From Promethearchaeota archaeon (GTDB lineage Archaea; Asgardarchaeota; Lokiarchaeia; Sigyniarchaeales; SOKP01), in contig JAEOUA010000012.1 of NCBI GenBank assembly GCA_016839555.1, positions 62,001-126,000 of the forward strand: 64,000 nt of DNA. The letters run 5' to 3'. Positions 43,602 through 52,159 of this stretch are shown piece after piece (the stretch's first letter is position 1; each line of letters opens with the position of its first letter). The position numbers were made by a program, and so were the translations under genes. Under the pieces are notes generated by a model. It saw only the letters and a list, made by a program, of their open reading frames with translations, ran no database searches and was not told the origin of the DNA.

Positions 43602-44078
43602 ATGAAGAGTTTAATTGTATTCTATACTAGGACAGGAAATACAAAAAAAATTGCAGAATTGATAGCTAAAAGCCTTAATGCTGATTTAGATGAAATAATT
43701 GACCCAAAAAAGCGACTCGGAATCTTTGGATTCCTAAAAGCTGGATATGAAGCCACTATGAAAAAACTGACTGAGATCAAAGGAATTGAAAAAGATCCAT
43801 CGGATTATAAGCTTCTTGTTTTAGGTTCGCCAATCTGGAATAAACGAATGACCCCGGCACTCAGAACATATATCACAAGATATAAAGAAAAATTTAGTAA
43901 AATCGCAATATTTTGCTCCGCAGGTGGAAGGGGTGAAGAGCAAATGCTTGATAGTATTGCAGAATTATGTAATAAGAAACCCGTTGCGATGAAGGTATTT
44001 CTTGATAAGGATTTTGAACAGAATTTTGTGGAAAACAAGGTTGAACAATTTGTTAACGCAATTAAATCTAATTTTTAA
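43602..44078 (+). CDS. Flavodoxin-like protein
   Basis: 158 residues. FMN phosphate loop SLIVFYTRTGNTKKIAELIA (T-x-T-G-N-T at about 9-14), a second FMN-contact loop LGSPIWNKRMTPALRTYI (about 75-92, including the aromatic Trp that stacks on the flavin) and a third, FCSAGGRGEEQM. It is likely a low-potential electron carrier that could replace ferredoxin. Tail to tail with the THUMP gene, with an 11-bp overlap. Confidence 0.88.
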   Translation: MKSLIVFYTRTGNTKKIAELIAKSLNADLDEIIDPKKRLGIFGFLKAGYEATMKKLTEIKGIEKDPSDYKLLVLGSPIWNKRMTPALRTYITRYKEKFSKIAIFCSAGGRGEEQMLDSIAELCNKKPVAMKVFLDKDFEQNFVENKVEQFVNAIKSNF

Positions 44079-44583
44079 GATTGCGATTCGTGGTTCTTAT
44101 TATATCCCCTTGTTCTAAAAAAGAGATACCACATACAGTATCCAACAATTCTATTCTAATTATCTTATCAGGATTTTCGAGATCAACTGGATTATTTAAA
44201 AGATTTGCGACCGTCTCGATTAGTGCATCTCTCTCAATTAATTTATTTTTTCTTCGTTTTAATGTTATTCTAAAAGAATCTTGTCTCTCAATATAAGTGC
44301 TATAATTTTCTTTTACTATTTTTTTTATTAATTCTAAATCTGTTTCACAAATAAACTGTATTGGCACAATTTTTAAAACATATTTAAAGAAATTAGGATC
44401 TTTCTCTAAAATTTCTTTTATTTTCTTTATGATTTCAAGTTCAGGCAAATTAGTGAAAGCAGTAATCAATCCTTGATATTCTAAATTAGAGATCACTGAA
44501 TATTTGTCTCCGCAGATTAATAGAACAAACCACAACTCCGCTTTTGCATCTGTTTCATTAAATCGCGGTGCCGATACCAGCAA
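44068..44583 (-). CDS. THUMP-domain protein, Tan1-like (tRNA ac4C cofactor)
   Basis: 171 residues, almost entirely a THUMP domain with its N-terminal ferredoxin-like part. Start LVSAPRFNETDAKAELWFVL matches Tan1 (NFLVTC-type openings), then PIQFICETDLELIKKIVKEN, YIERQDSFRITLKRRKNKL and EN-type strand PDKIIRIELLDTVCGISFLE. In yeast Tan1 helps the acetyltransferase Kre33 make ac4C at tRNA position 12. TmcA is not in this window. It lies 48 bp downstream of the Sua5 gene on the same strand. Confidence 0.72.
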   Translation of the reverse strand: MLVSAPRFNETDAKAELWFVLLICGDKYSVISNLEYQGLITAFTNLPELEIIKKIKEILEKDPNFFKYVLKIVPIQFICETDLELIKKIVKENYSTYIERQDSFRITLKRRKNKLIERDALIETVANLLNNPVDLENPDKIIRIELLDTVCGISFLEQGDIIRTTNRNLKN

Positions 44584-44631
44584 ATTAAAATTTTTCAGAT
44601 TATATCCCCCTTTTCCAAAATTATTAAATAT

Positions 44632-45291
44632 TCATCCAGACAAGGCTTCATATATTTGTTCTCTGGTAATTTTACCTTCTCTGAGTATATCTATCTCGTG
44701 TTTTGTACAATCTACTATTGTAGTAGGAATTTTTGAGCGCGTCTCTCCGTTGTCTATGATAAAATCAATTGGATTTAAGAATTTTCTAGAAATTTCTTGC
44801 CCATCTGTTGATGGCTCTTCTCCAGCATAATTTGCCGATGTGCCAGCTATTCCTCCAAAATTCCCTTTCTTTTTTAATAAATTTAAAATTTCACGGATAA
44901 TTTCATTTTTTGGAACCCTTAATCCAATAGTCTCTTCGTTAGCACTCACCACAGGTGGAATAATGCATTGAGGTTTTCTTTTCAAAATTAATGATAATTC
45001 TCCAGGCCAGAATTGATCGGCTAACTTTCTGGCAGGATCATTGAATTCCGCAATCTTCTCTGCTTCTTGAATATCATACACGAGTAGTAAAAATCCTTTT
45101 GATGCATCTCTAAACTTGATATTAAATAATCTTTTAACAGCGTTAAGATTAGTTGGATCACATCCAAGTCCATATACAGAATCAGTAGGAAAAGCTATAA
45201 TATTACCATCAATGATGTTTTCTACGGCAATATCTAAAAAAACCTTTATGTCTTCAAGAGCTTTCCCAATTACTTTAACCAGAAATCCCAT
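44632..45291 (-). CDS. Threonylcarbamoyl-AMP synthase (Sua5/YrdC)
   Basis: 219 residues. Makes threonylcarbamoyl-AMP from Thr, bicarbonate and ATP, the first step of t6A. Motifs: the P-loop-free nucleotide site AFPTDSVYGLGCDPTNLNAV (T-D-S-x-Y-G-L), IKFRDASKGFLLLV, FWPGELSLILKRK, the conserved ETIGLRVPK and GGIAGTSANYAGEEPSTDG (S-A-N). The short length means the YrdC domain without the C-terminal Sua5 domain. Together with Pcc1 and Cgi121 nearby, t6A genes cluster here. Confidence 0.93.
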   Translation of the reverse strand: MGFLVKVIGKALEDIKVFLDIAVENIIDGNIIAFPTDSVYGLGCDPTNLNAVKRLFNIKFRDASKGFLLLVYDIQEAEKIAEFNDPARKLADQFWPGELSLILKRKPQCIIPPVVSANEETIGLRVPKNEIIREILNLLKKKGNFGGIAGTSANYAGEEPSTDGQEISRKFLNPIDFIIDNGETRSKIPTTIVDCTKHEIDILREGKITREQIYEALSG

Positions 45292-45390
45292 TTCTAATTT
45301 TTATAATTCAATAAATCCAAAATAGTTAATTATCTAAAAGAAAGTATATTTTAATGACGCTTTTAAAATAATAATAAAATTTTAAAAATC

Positions 45391-46317
45391 TTATTGACAC
45401 CTAAGCTCGTTTTCAAGAGTTCTCCATTGTTTATCAATACGGTCTTGTAGTTCTATGAGTGCTTTCTCTGAAAGAGTAGAAAATCTTTTTTGAGTTTGGA
45501 CATAATCCATTAAAGGTAATCTTTTCTCTGGATCCAATAATCTCTTGCTTGCTTTTGAAAGAGTTTTCTTCCCATTCTCCACTTCATAAAGAATCCAAAA
45601 TCCACTTTTTACAGCCAATCTTGCAATCTCCACCGTATCTTCTGCCGGAAAGCCCCATCCAGGCGGGCAAGGTGCTAAAATATGAATATATCGACATCCC
45701 TTAATATTTTTTGCTTTTTTGAATTTCTCATATAGATCTAAGGGCTCTGAAATGCTACAAGTTGCCACATAGGGAATGTCATGCGCCTCCATTATACGTG
45801 GGACATCCTTTTTATACCTCTGTTTACCAAAGGGAGTGGTAGTTGTTTTTGCACCATGGGGTGTTGAACTGCTTCTCTGGATGCCGGTATTCATATACGC
45901 TTCATTATCATAACACACATAAAGTATATCTGAGTTTCGTTCAGCAGCACCGCTTAGTCCTTGTATTCCTATATCGGTAGTCCCTCCATCACCCGCGAAT
46001 ACTAAAGCTGTCATTTCATCCCATTTTCCCTCAGGAAATCGAAATGCTTTTGCCTTAAATGCGGCATCAAAGCCAGTAGCTGCTGCAGCGCCCGCTGCAA
46101 ATGCCATGTTAATAAATGGAAACTCTGGTGCTGTTTTTGGCCAAAGCCCCACAACTACATTCAAACAGGACGCAGGAGCGACTAAAGCGGTCTTGGGTCC
46201 TAAGGCTTTCATTGCCCAGCGAAGGGCTATTTCCAGACCACATCCCGCACAGCATGAATTTCCTGGAAGAAAATACTCTTCAGTTGCTTCCTCTAAAGCT
46301 TGTTTAAGACTAACCAT
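45391..46317 (-). CDS. porB: 2-oxoacid:ferredoxin oxidoreductase beta subunit (pyruvate type)
   Basis: 308 residues. Thiamine-pyrophosphate subunit. GNSCCAGCGLEIALRWAMKA starts the [4Fe-4S]/TPP region, the TPP-Mg site is VFAGDGGTTDIGIQGLSGAAERNSDI (quoted partly: VFAGDGGTTDIGIQGLSGA), followed by YVCYDNEAYMNTGIQRSSST. The AYMNTGIQRS motif and CPPGWGFP near residue 212 are those of pyruvate oxidoreductases. Directly downstream of alpha (no gap). Confidence 0.94.
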   Translation of the reverse strand: MVSLKQALEEATEEYFLPGNSCCAGCGLEIALRWAMKALGPKTALVAPASCLNVVVGLWPKTAPEFPFINMAFAAGAAAATGFDAAFKAKAFRFPEGKWDEMTALVFAGDGGTTDIGIQGLSGAAERNSDILYVCYDNEAYMNTGIQRSSSTPHGAKTTTTPFGKQRYKKDVPRIMEAHDIPYVATCSISEPLDLYEKFKKAKNIKGCRYIHILAPCPPGWGFPAEDTVEIARLAVKSGFWILYEVENGKKTLSKASKRLLDPEKRLPLMDYVQTQKRFSTLSEKALIELQDRIDKQWRTLENELRCQ

Positions 46318-47577
46318 TTATTTCACCTCTAATTTTCCATGCCAGAGAGTTCCATGAATTAAATCTTTTGGAAGCTCTCCAGTTTCATGCATTTTTACTA
46401 ATGTTTTTAATTGATCTTTTTGCTCTTCTAAACTCACTTCTCTTCCACCTAATCCTGAAATGATTGGCAATACTTGCGTTTTTATGCCCGTATTATAGAG
46501 GGAGGTCTTCACTTCACTGCTGACCGGACCACCTGTTGGTGAACCAAACGCTGTTGCGCGATCCACTACTCCTAAAACTTTTACCTTTTTTGCAGCTTTT
46601 CTTATATCTTCAACCGGAAACGGTCTAAAATGTCTCAATTTAAGCATTCCCACTTTATATCCTTCCTCTCTCAATTCATCTACTGCTTGCTCCATTTGTA
46701 ATGCTAAATCGCCATAAATAATAATACCAGCATCCGCATCATCTAAATGATATTCTTGAACTAATCCATTCCCGTAATTTCTCCCAAATTTTTTTTCAAA
46801 CTCTTTCGTCGCTTCCTTAATCTTTTCTTGGGCTTTCATCATCGCATCATGAATTTTTAATCGAAATTCGCTATAAAATCCAGATGGCATAATCAAATTT
46901 CCATGCATCATAGGTCTATCTGGATCAATGAAAATGTGAGGCCAGCCTTTTTCATCTGGTAAAGGTGGTAAATATTCGTCGACAATATCTTGATCTTCTA
47001 TGATAACTGGTTTAGAGGTATGTGATAGGATAAATCCACCATACGCAACAAATTTTGGTAAGAGAACATCATAATCTTCACAAACCTTATACGACATTAA
47101 AATTTCATCGTATATCTCTTGATGACTTGCCACGAAGGAACTTAACCATCCTGTATCTCTGGCCGCTATTACATCGGTGAAATCAGCCCAGATATTCCAT
47201 GGAGGCGCTACTCCGCGACTTACAATAGCTGTAACTATAGGTAGCCTACTAGAGCTCGCCCAATGAATCATTTCATACATGTAGAAAAGTCCCTGCCCCG
47301 CTGTTGCAGTAAATGTGCGTGTTCCTGCAATACTGGCTCCTACAATTGAAGCCATTACGGAGTGTTCACTCTCTACTTTAATATATTGAGTGCCTGGCAT
47401 TAATCCTCCATCGACGAATTCTGACAACTTTTCAACAACCGTAGTTTGGGGGGTAATAGGATAAGCACTAATGACTTGCACTCTAGCTGACTTAGCCGCA
47501 TAGGCTGTAGCTACATTTCCTTTTACAACTTTAATTTCCCTGTTTTGAATAAAATTTTTATGTTTCGCTTCAGTCAT
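46318..47577 (-). CDS. porA: 2-oxoacid:ferredoxin oxidoreductase alpha subunit
   Basis: 419 residues from ATG at 47577. An in-frame GTG four codons upstream (47589) is possible, but ATG reduces the overlap with the delta gene to 8 nt. Motifs: VVKGNVATAYAAKSARVQVI, SAYPITPQTTVVEKLSEFVD (the YPITPQT signature), EHSVMASIVGASIAGTRTFT, TATAGQGLFYMYEM. The C-terminal domain carries VVDRATAFGSPTGGPVSSEV. In POR the alpha subunit positions TPP and CoA. Confidence 0.94.
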   Translation of the reverse strand: MTEAKHKNFIQNREIKVVKGNVATAYAAKSARVQVISAYPITPQTTVVEKLSEFVDGGLMPGTQYIKVESEHSVMASIVGASIAGTRTFTATAGQGLFYMYEMIHWASSSRLPIVTAIVSRGVAPPWNIWADFTDVIAARDTGWLSSFVASHQEIYDEILMSYKVCEDYDVLLPKFVAYGGFILSHTSKPVIIEDQDIVDEYLPPLPDEKGWPHIFIDPDRPMMHGNLIMPSGFYSEFRLKIHDAMMKAQEKIKEATKEFEKKFGRNYGNGLVQEYHLDDADAGIIIYGDLALQMEQAVDELREEGYKVGMLKLRHFRPFPVEDIRKAAKKVKVLGVVDRATAFGSPTGGPVSSEVKTSLYNTGIKTQVLPIISGLGGREVSLEEQKDQLKTLVKMHETGELPKDLIHGTLWHGKLEVK

Positions 47578-47923
47578 CTTCTGCTTCACTCTCCCGAATC
47601 ATTTTAATATTGTTTGTCGGGCATTCTCTAGCGCAGATTCCACAGCCTTTACAATATATATAGTCTATTTCAAAGCTGCCATCCTCTTTTTTGCTAATAA
47701 TACCCTCTGGACAATATAACCAGCAAATCCCACATTTGTTACACCCTTCTAAAATTACAGGTCTGAACGTTCGCCAATCTCCCGTTATTCCTATACTCGC
47801 TTTTATTGGTAAAGAGATAGGAATTGGAGGCAGCTCTTTCCAATTTTTATATTCTTGAATTTCAGGCCTTTCTTCTCTGGATTTATTAATTTTTTTCCAT
47901 TTTTCTGTTTCTGATTTGCTCAT
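47570..47923 (-). CDS. porD: 2-oxoacid:ferredoxin oxidoreductase delta subunit (2[4Fe-4S])
   Basis: 117 residues. Two ferredoxin-type clusters: CNKCGICWLYCPEG (about 60-73) and CKGCGICARECPTNNI (about 91-106). Each has C-x2-C-x2-C-x3-C-P. It passes electrons from the TPP site to ferredoxin. Its ATG overlaps the gamma stop by one base, and its end overlaps alpha, so the operon is tightly coupled in the order gamma-delta-alpha-beta. Confidence 0.95.
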   Translation of the reverse strand: MSKSETEKWKKINKSREERPEIQEYKNWKELPPIPISLPIKASIGITGDWRTFRPVILEGCNKCGICWLYCPEGIISKKEDGSFEIDYIYCKGCGICARECPTNNIKMIRESEAEDD

Positions 47924-48501
47924 TATTTAACCTCCTTAACTGAGTTAAAAGCCTCCTTGGCAACTTTCATGTTTAAAGTAGTTCGACTCTCCCCAAACTC
48001 TTTCATTAAGACTTTTTTCATGGTTTCAAGATCATAAAATCCCGTAATTTTGCCAAAAGCAGCTAACATAGGAACGTTTAATATCGGTCCGCTTGAAATC
48101 ATAAACTTATGTTCAATACATATTCCGGTGGCATCCACCATATATATCTTTAAATTTTCTGGTAATCCTTGTGTATCAATAGGTTTGTCGGTATTCACGA
48201 TTAATATTGTTCCTTCTTTTATACTCTCTCTTATTCTTGGAATCTCCAATAAGGTTGTATCAAAAATGAATTGATAATCTGGATGAGACACACTTTCATA
48301 TGCTTTTATTTGTTTTTCTTTTGAGATTTTAGTAAAGGCACTGATGGGGGCACCTCTACGTTCTGCTCCTATAATAGGAATAGCAAACACGTCAGTGAAT
48401 CCATTCTCAAAAGCAAATTTAGCCAAAAGCTGACTCGCGGTAACTGCTGTCTGTCCTCCGCGTCCAGCAAATGAAATCTCAATTATTCCGTTCGCCATCA
48501 A
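47923..48501 (-). CDS. porC: 2-oxoacid:ferredoxin oxidoreductase gamma subunit
   Basis: 192 residues, first gene of the POR operon. Family signature IEISFAGRGGQTAVTASQLLA (quoted as 20: EISFAGRGGQTAVTASQLLA) followed by IPIIGAERRGAPISAFTKIS. The C-terminal part GPILNVPMLAAFGKITGFYD is also typical. The start is ATG 48501, with a second Met next; the promoter lies between this gene and the small ORF at 48595. Confidence 0.94.
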   Translation of the reverse strand: MMANGIIEISFAGRGGQTAVTASQLLAKFAFENGFTDVFAIPIIGAERRGAPISAFTKISKEKQIKAYESVSHPDYQFIFDTTLLEIPRIRESIKEGTILIVNTDKPIDTQGLPENLKIYMVDATGICIEHKFMISSGPILNVPMLAAFGKITGFYDLETMKKVLMKEFGESRTTLNMKVAKEAFNSVKEVK

Positions 48502-48548
48502 TTTTTTCCAACTTTTTCTTTTTGATTTTTAATAATATTTATTTAATC

Positions 48549-48596
48549 AATACAACCAAGAAAAAAAGTTCAAACCAAGATTTTTTTGGTTGTATT
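48549..48596. terminator. 11-bp inverted repeat between the small ORF and the POR operon
   Basis: AATACAACCAA (48549-48559) and TTGGTTGTATT (48586-48596) are perfect inverted repeats around a 26-nt A/T-rich spacer. On the reverse strand it begins at the stop codon of the 34-residue ORF, so it may end that transcript; it may also be an operator for the POR operon, which starts 48 bp further on. Confidence 0.5.
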
Positions 48597-48699
48597 ATAA
48601 AATTGAAATAATTACTACTACTTGTAGTAATAAAATTACAATACCTAATAATAATAAGTTTAGAACTGGTGCTGCATTATTATAGTCCATAGAAATCAT
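48595..48699 (-). CDS. Possible 34-residue single-pass membrane peptide
   Basis: ATG at 48699 opens a 34-codon frame: a short polar N-terminus (MISMDYNNAAP) and one continuous hydrophobic helix (VLNLLLLGIVILLLQVVVII) that ends at the stop. The N-terminus is predicted outside or cytosolic depending on charge (acidic Asp, no Lys). A TATA-like CTTAAAAATA lies about 45 nt upstream and a hairpin follows the stop. AT-rich DNA gives hydrophobic frames by chance, so this is a candidate only. Confidence 0.4.
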   Translation of the reverse strand: MISMDYNNAAPVLNLLLLGIVILLLQVVVIISIL

Positions 48700-48904
48700 A
48701 GTGTTCTAACCTTTAATTATTATTATATTATCTATTTTTAAGTGGTAAATTTTTTTTTAATTAAAAATTTTTTGATTAGATATGAAAAATTAAAGATAAT
48801 GATCAATTACCTATCTTAATCTGAAATGAATGTTATATTTTCTATAAAGATTTTTAAGATTTAATAGTAATTAATAATAAAAGTTTAAATCCCCTATAAA
48901 GTCA

Positions 48905-49432
48905 ATGAACACCTTACGCTGTCCCAAATGTAAAGAGGGAATAATAGAGATTTCCAAAACGATATATAATCTCCCGGATAATGACAAAATGCTTTTAATA
49001 AAATTAGAATGCAACAAGTGCGATTTTATTAATAAAGATATTATCCCAATAACAACTCGAACCGAACCGGGTATCTCACAATTAAAAATAACTAATGAAA
49101 AAGACCTTATATCTAAAGTGTATCGATCCCCCACAGCAAAAATAGAGATTCCTGAATTAGAACTAGAAGCTGAACCTGGCCCAGCAGCCCCTTTTTATTT
49201 CACCAATATTGAGGGAATATTAAATAGGTTTGAAAAAGCAGTAATTTCATATAAAAATGCATTAGTAGCAGATCAACTTGAAACTAAAGATATTGATGTA
49301 ATCCTTGAAAATATAAAAAAAGCGTATGATGGAAATTTTTCTTTTACCTTGAAAATTATCGACCAAAGTGGAGGAAGTTATATAATCCCGGAAGATAAAT
49401 CAAAATACAGTTTTATAAAACTTCACTCATAA
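48905..49432 (+). CDS. ZPR1-type zinc-finger protein
   Basis: 175 residues, a single ZPR1 unit where eukaryotes have two. The zinc finger CPKCKEGIIEISKT ... CNKCDFINKDI (Cys pairs at about 6-9 and 38-41) is followed by the ZPR1 beta-domain: TRTEPGISQLKITNEKDLIS, RSPTAKIEIPELELEAEPG and ILNRFEKAVISYK. In eukaryotes ZPR1 chaperones translation factor eEF1A; the archaeal role is unproven but may be the same. Confidence 0.9.
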   Translation: MNTLRCPKCKEGIIEISKTIYNLPDNDKMLLIKLECNKCDFINKDIIPITTRTEPGISQLKITNEKDLISKVYRSPTAKIEIPELELEAEPGPAAPFYFTNIEGILNRFEKAVISYKNALVADQLETKDIDVILENIKKAYDGNFSFTLKIIDQSGGSYIIPEDKSKYSFIKLHS

Positions 49433-49542
49433 TTTCTTACGAATGATTATAAGTTGTTATTTTCAACAATAATAAGTGTTAGGAATTATATAAAAGTAAA
49501 ACTCTTCTAAGAATGTAGTAAATTATTAATAAGTGATAAAAT

Positions 49543-50382
49543 ATGTATAAATATGGCGTAAATCTATTATTATGGACAAGTTATTTTACTCAAAATAATT
49601 TAAATTTGTTTCCTCTCGTAAAAAGTTTAGGTTTAAATGTAGTAGAGATACCCTTGTTTAGTCCCGAAAAATTTCCTACAAAAAAAGTAAAAAAGGAGCT
49701 CGAAAAATATGATTTAGAAGCATGCGGGTGTTATGGATGTTCTGCTGATGCTGATATTGCTTCTCTTGATGAAGATGTTCGAAAAAGAGGCATTGAAAGG
49801 TTTAAATTGGCCATTGATAAAGCTCATATGATCGGTGCTAAAAAAATCGGAGGTGTATTATATAAAGCAGGGGGCATCTTTACAGGATCCGCACCAAGTA
49901 ATGAGGAATGGACTTCTTCTGTCAATTCAATGAAAGAAATTGCAAAGTATGCTTCTCAATATGATATTTCAATCTGTATTGAACCGGTTAATCGCTATGA
50001 AACTTATTTTATCAATACAGCAGAGGATGCGGTAAAATATTGTAAAGATGTAGGCGAGCCTAATATCTCAGTATTATTAGATACACATCATATGAATATA
50101 GAAGAATCTAACTTTAATGATCCAATTATAAACACCGATCATTATTTGGGACATTTTCATGCTTCTGAAAATAATCGTGGAATACCAGGCACAGGTCTCG
50201 TAGATTGGGTTCAAGTCTATAAGGCATTAAAACAAATTAAATATAAAGGAAGAGTGATAATAGAATCGTTTTATCTTGGTTTTGGAAATATCTGGAAGAA
50301 AGTTGCAAAATCACCCAAGATTTTGTTGACACAAGGATTGAAATTTCTTAAAAGCGTTGAGCAAGAAGTATTTCAAGAATAA
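49543..50382 (+). CDS. Sugar epimerase/isomerase (xylose-isomerase-like TIM barrel)
   Basis: 279 residues. Resembles D-tagatose 3-epimerase/D-allulose 3-epimerase. Metal ligands lie in ISICIEPVNRYETYFINTAE (Glu), VLLDTHHMNIEES (Asp and His), GHFHASENNRGIPGTGLVDW (His) and VIIESFYLGF (Glu). This is the four-residue set of the family. The exact sugar cannot be read from sequence. It is a single gene with no transporter next to it. Confidence 0.82.
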   Translation: MYKYGVNLLLWTSYFTQNNLNLFPLVKSLGLNVVEIPLFSPEKFPTKKVKKELEKYDLEACGCYGCSADADIASLDEDVRKRGIERFKLAIDKAHMIGAKKIGGVLYKAGGIFTGSAPSNEEWTSSVNSMKEIAKYASQYDISICIEPVNRYETYFINTAEDAVKYCKDVGEPNISVLLDTHHMNIEESNFNDPIINTDHYLGHFHASENNRGIPGTGLVDWVQVYKALKQIKYKGRVIIESFYLGFGNIWKKVAKSPKILLTQGLKFLKSVEQEVFQE

Positions 50383-50632
50383 TTTTTAATTCTTAATTTC
50401 TGGTTAAAGTTTTTTAGAATTCAAATCTATAATAATTATAAAAGAGATTTATACTAAAATATAATATATTTTAATGTGAGTTGAATTATGAAATGGCGAA
50501 AAGAATGAATATTGGGATACTAAAATTCTTTATTTAGTTTAAATTTCTCCGTTTTCCCAAACATTTATTTAAAAGTTTTTTATTGCATGGTTAAAAATGT
50601 ATTTGATTAAAACCCAAAAAATAAAAGGAAAA

Positions 50633-51808
50633 TTATTTTTTAGATAAATATCGAATCTTGACCAACAATTCTCTCAGTTCCATTAAATCCTTATCCTCAT
50701 CAACATAACTTTTTTTAACTCCTTCTGAAAAAGGAAGATGCTTTATTTCTTTTCCCCTCAAAGAAACCATTTCACCAAAATTACCATTTAATACTAGATT
50801 CACAGCAGCGAGTCCAAAACGTAATCCTAAAATTCTATCAAAAGCATTTGGCGTTCCGGCTCTCATAGTATGTCCAAGTACAACACTTCTTATCTCAAGC
50901 TCCGTATCATTCTTCCTAAATTCTTCTTTTAAATCCATCCTGGATCTCAATTCCTCAACTAACAATTCTGAAATATTTAAATAGTTGAGTTTTGGGTTTC
51001 CAAATGGATCTTTTGGTAAATTATCAAGAGTTTCTTGAGAGATAGTAGTTAATTGGTTTTCTAATGAATTTTTAGAAGGATAAGCTCCTTCAGCACACGC
51101 AATTATATGATACTTATAACCTGCATTAACTCTTTCCTTAAGAACGTTAACAATATCTTTATTAAAATCGAATGCTTTTTCAGGAATTAATATAATATCA
51201 GCTCCCGCGGATAATCCACTGTATAAAGTTAAAAAGCCTGTATCTCTTCCAAAAATTTCTACAATAAACACTCTCTGGTGCGAACGAGCAGTAGTGGTTA
51301 AGTTATCTAAAATATTGGAAGCTAATTGAGTCCCACTCCAAAAACCAAAAGTGTAATCTGTTCCCTTAATATCGTTATCAATCGTCTTGGGGCAGCCCAC
51401 AACCTTAGCATTAGTATGTTTAAATAAGGTGGCTGCAACCCCTAAGGTATCATCCCCTCCAATTGCTATGAGCGCATCTATTCCCAGCTCTTCGAACTTT
51501 TGATGCATGGTTTGAGCTATTTCTTTCTCTTTTTCTTCTTTTTCCCTTTCGTTTTCTATTCCAAGGGTAGCCTTAAAAGGATTTGTTCTACTCGTATATA
51601 ATAGGGTCCCTCCTTTTGTGTGTAAATCATCTTGTTCAGCGATATTTAAGGGAATAGTGAGACTTTCCATGAATCCTTTCCATCCTTTCTCGATTCCCAC
51701 GCATTCAATATTTGAATCATAGGCTTTCAACATTGTGCCATATATGACTCCATTAAGGCCTGGAGCATCACCTCCGCCCGTTAATATACCAATTTTTTTA
51801 ATTGTCAT
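50633..51808 (-). CDS. 6-phosphofructokinase, predicted PPi-dependent
   Basis: 391 residues, PfkA fold. The glycine-rich start KKIGILTGGGDAPGLNGVIY, effector loop and GIEKGWKGF are standard. The phosphoryl-donor positions read GGDD (117-120) and PKTIDND (140-146). ATP enzymes have GGDG and PGTIDND; Asp and Lys at these places mark PPi-using enzymes. The catalytic Asp of TIDND is present. If so, the organism runs a reversible, PPi-linked upper glycolysis step. The substrate could also be another sugar phosphate (sedoheptulose). Confidence 0.87.
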   Translation of the reverse strand: MTIKKIGILTGGGDAPGLNGVIYGTMLKAYDSNIECVGIEKGWKGFMESLTIPLNIAEQDDLHTKGGTLLYTSRTNPFKATLGIENEREKEEKEKEIAQTMHQKFEELGIDALIAIGGDDTLGVAATLFKHTNAKVVGCPKTIDNDIKGTDYTFGFWSGTQLASNILDNLTTTARSHQRVFIVEIFGRDTGFLTLYSGLSAGADIILIPEKAFDFNKDIVNVLKERVNAGYKYHIIACAEGAYPSKNSLENQLTTISQETLDNLPKDPFGNPKLNYLNISELLVEELRSRMDLKEEFRKNDTELEIRSVVLGHTMRAGTPNAFDRILGLRFGLAAVNLVLNGNFGEMVSLRGKEIKHLPFSEGVKKSYVDEDKDLMELRELLVKIRYLSKK

Positions 51809-52159
51809 ACAATCATTTGAGTTTTCTAATTATAATTGAATTATTTTACATTCGTAGAATATGCTTATTATTATAAAAATTTGTGTATTAATTCATAAAA
51901 AAGAGCCATAAAATAAGCTATTCTTCTTTTGTTTTATCTTATTTTTTCAATCTATAATAATAAAGATTCGTCAAATCCATTTTTACTACCTTCTGGAGCT
52001 ACTAATTCCAGAACCAATTCATTTCTTTCATCAAATTATTTGAAATATATTTAAATATAAATTAATCATTAAATAGAATCATATTTCATTCTATAAATTA
52101 GCAGTAATTGATATATAAAAATATTAAAGAAAATAAAAAATAATATTAATTATATCTAT
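51809..52159. other. Intergenic, 351 bp, with a 7-bp hairpin
   Basis: No gene seen. TTCTGGA (51991-51997) and TCCAGAA (52007-52013) form a perfect 7-bp stem with a 9-nt loop, about 150 bp downstream of the acyl-CoA dehydrogenase stop; it may be an RNA 3' structure or a protein site upstream of pfk. Confidence 0.4.
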
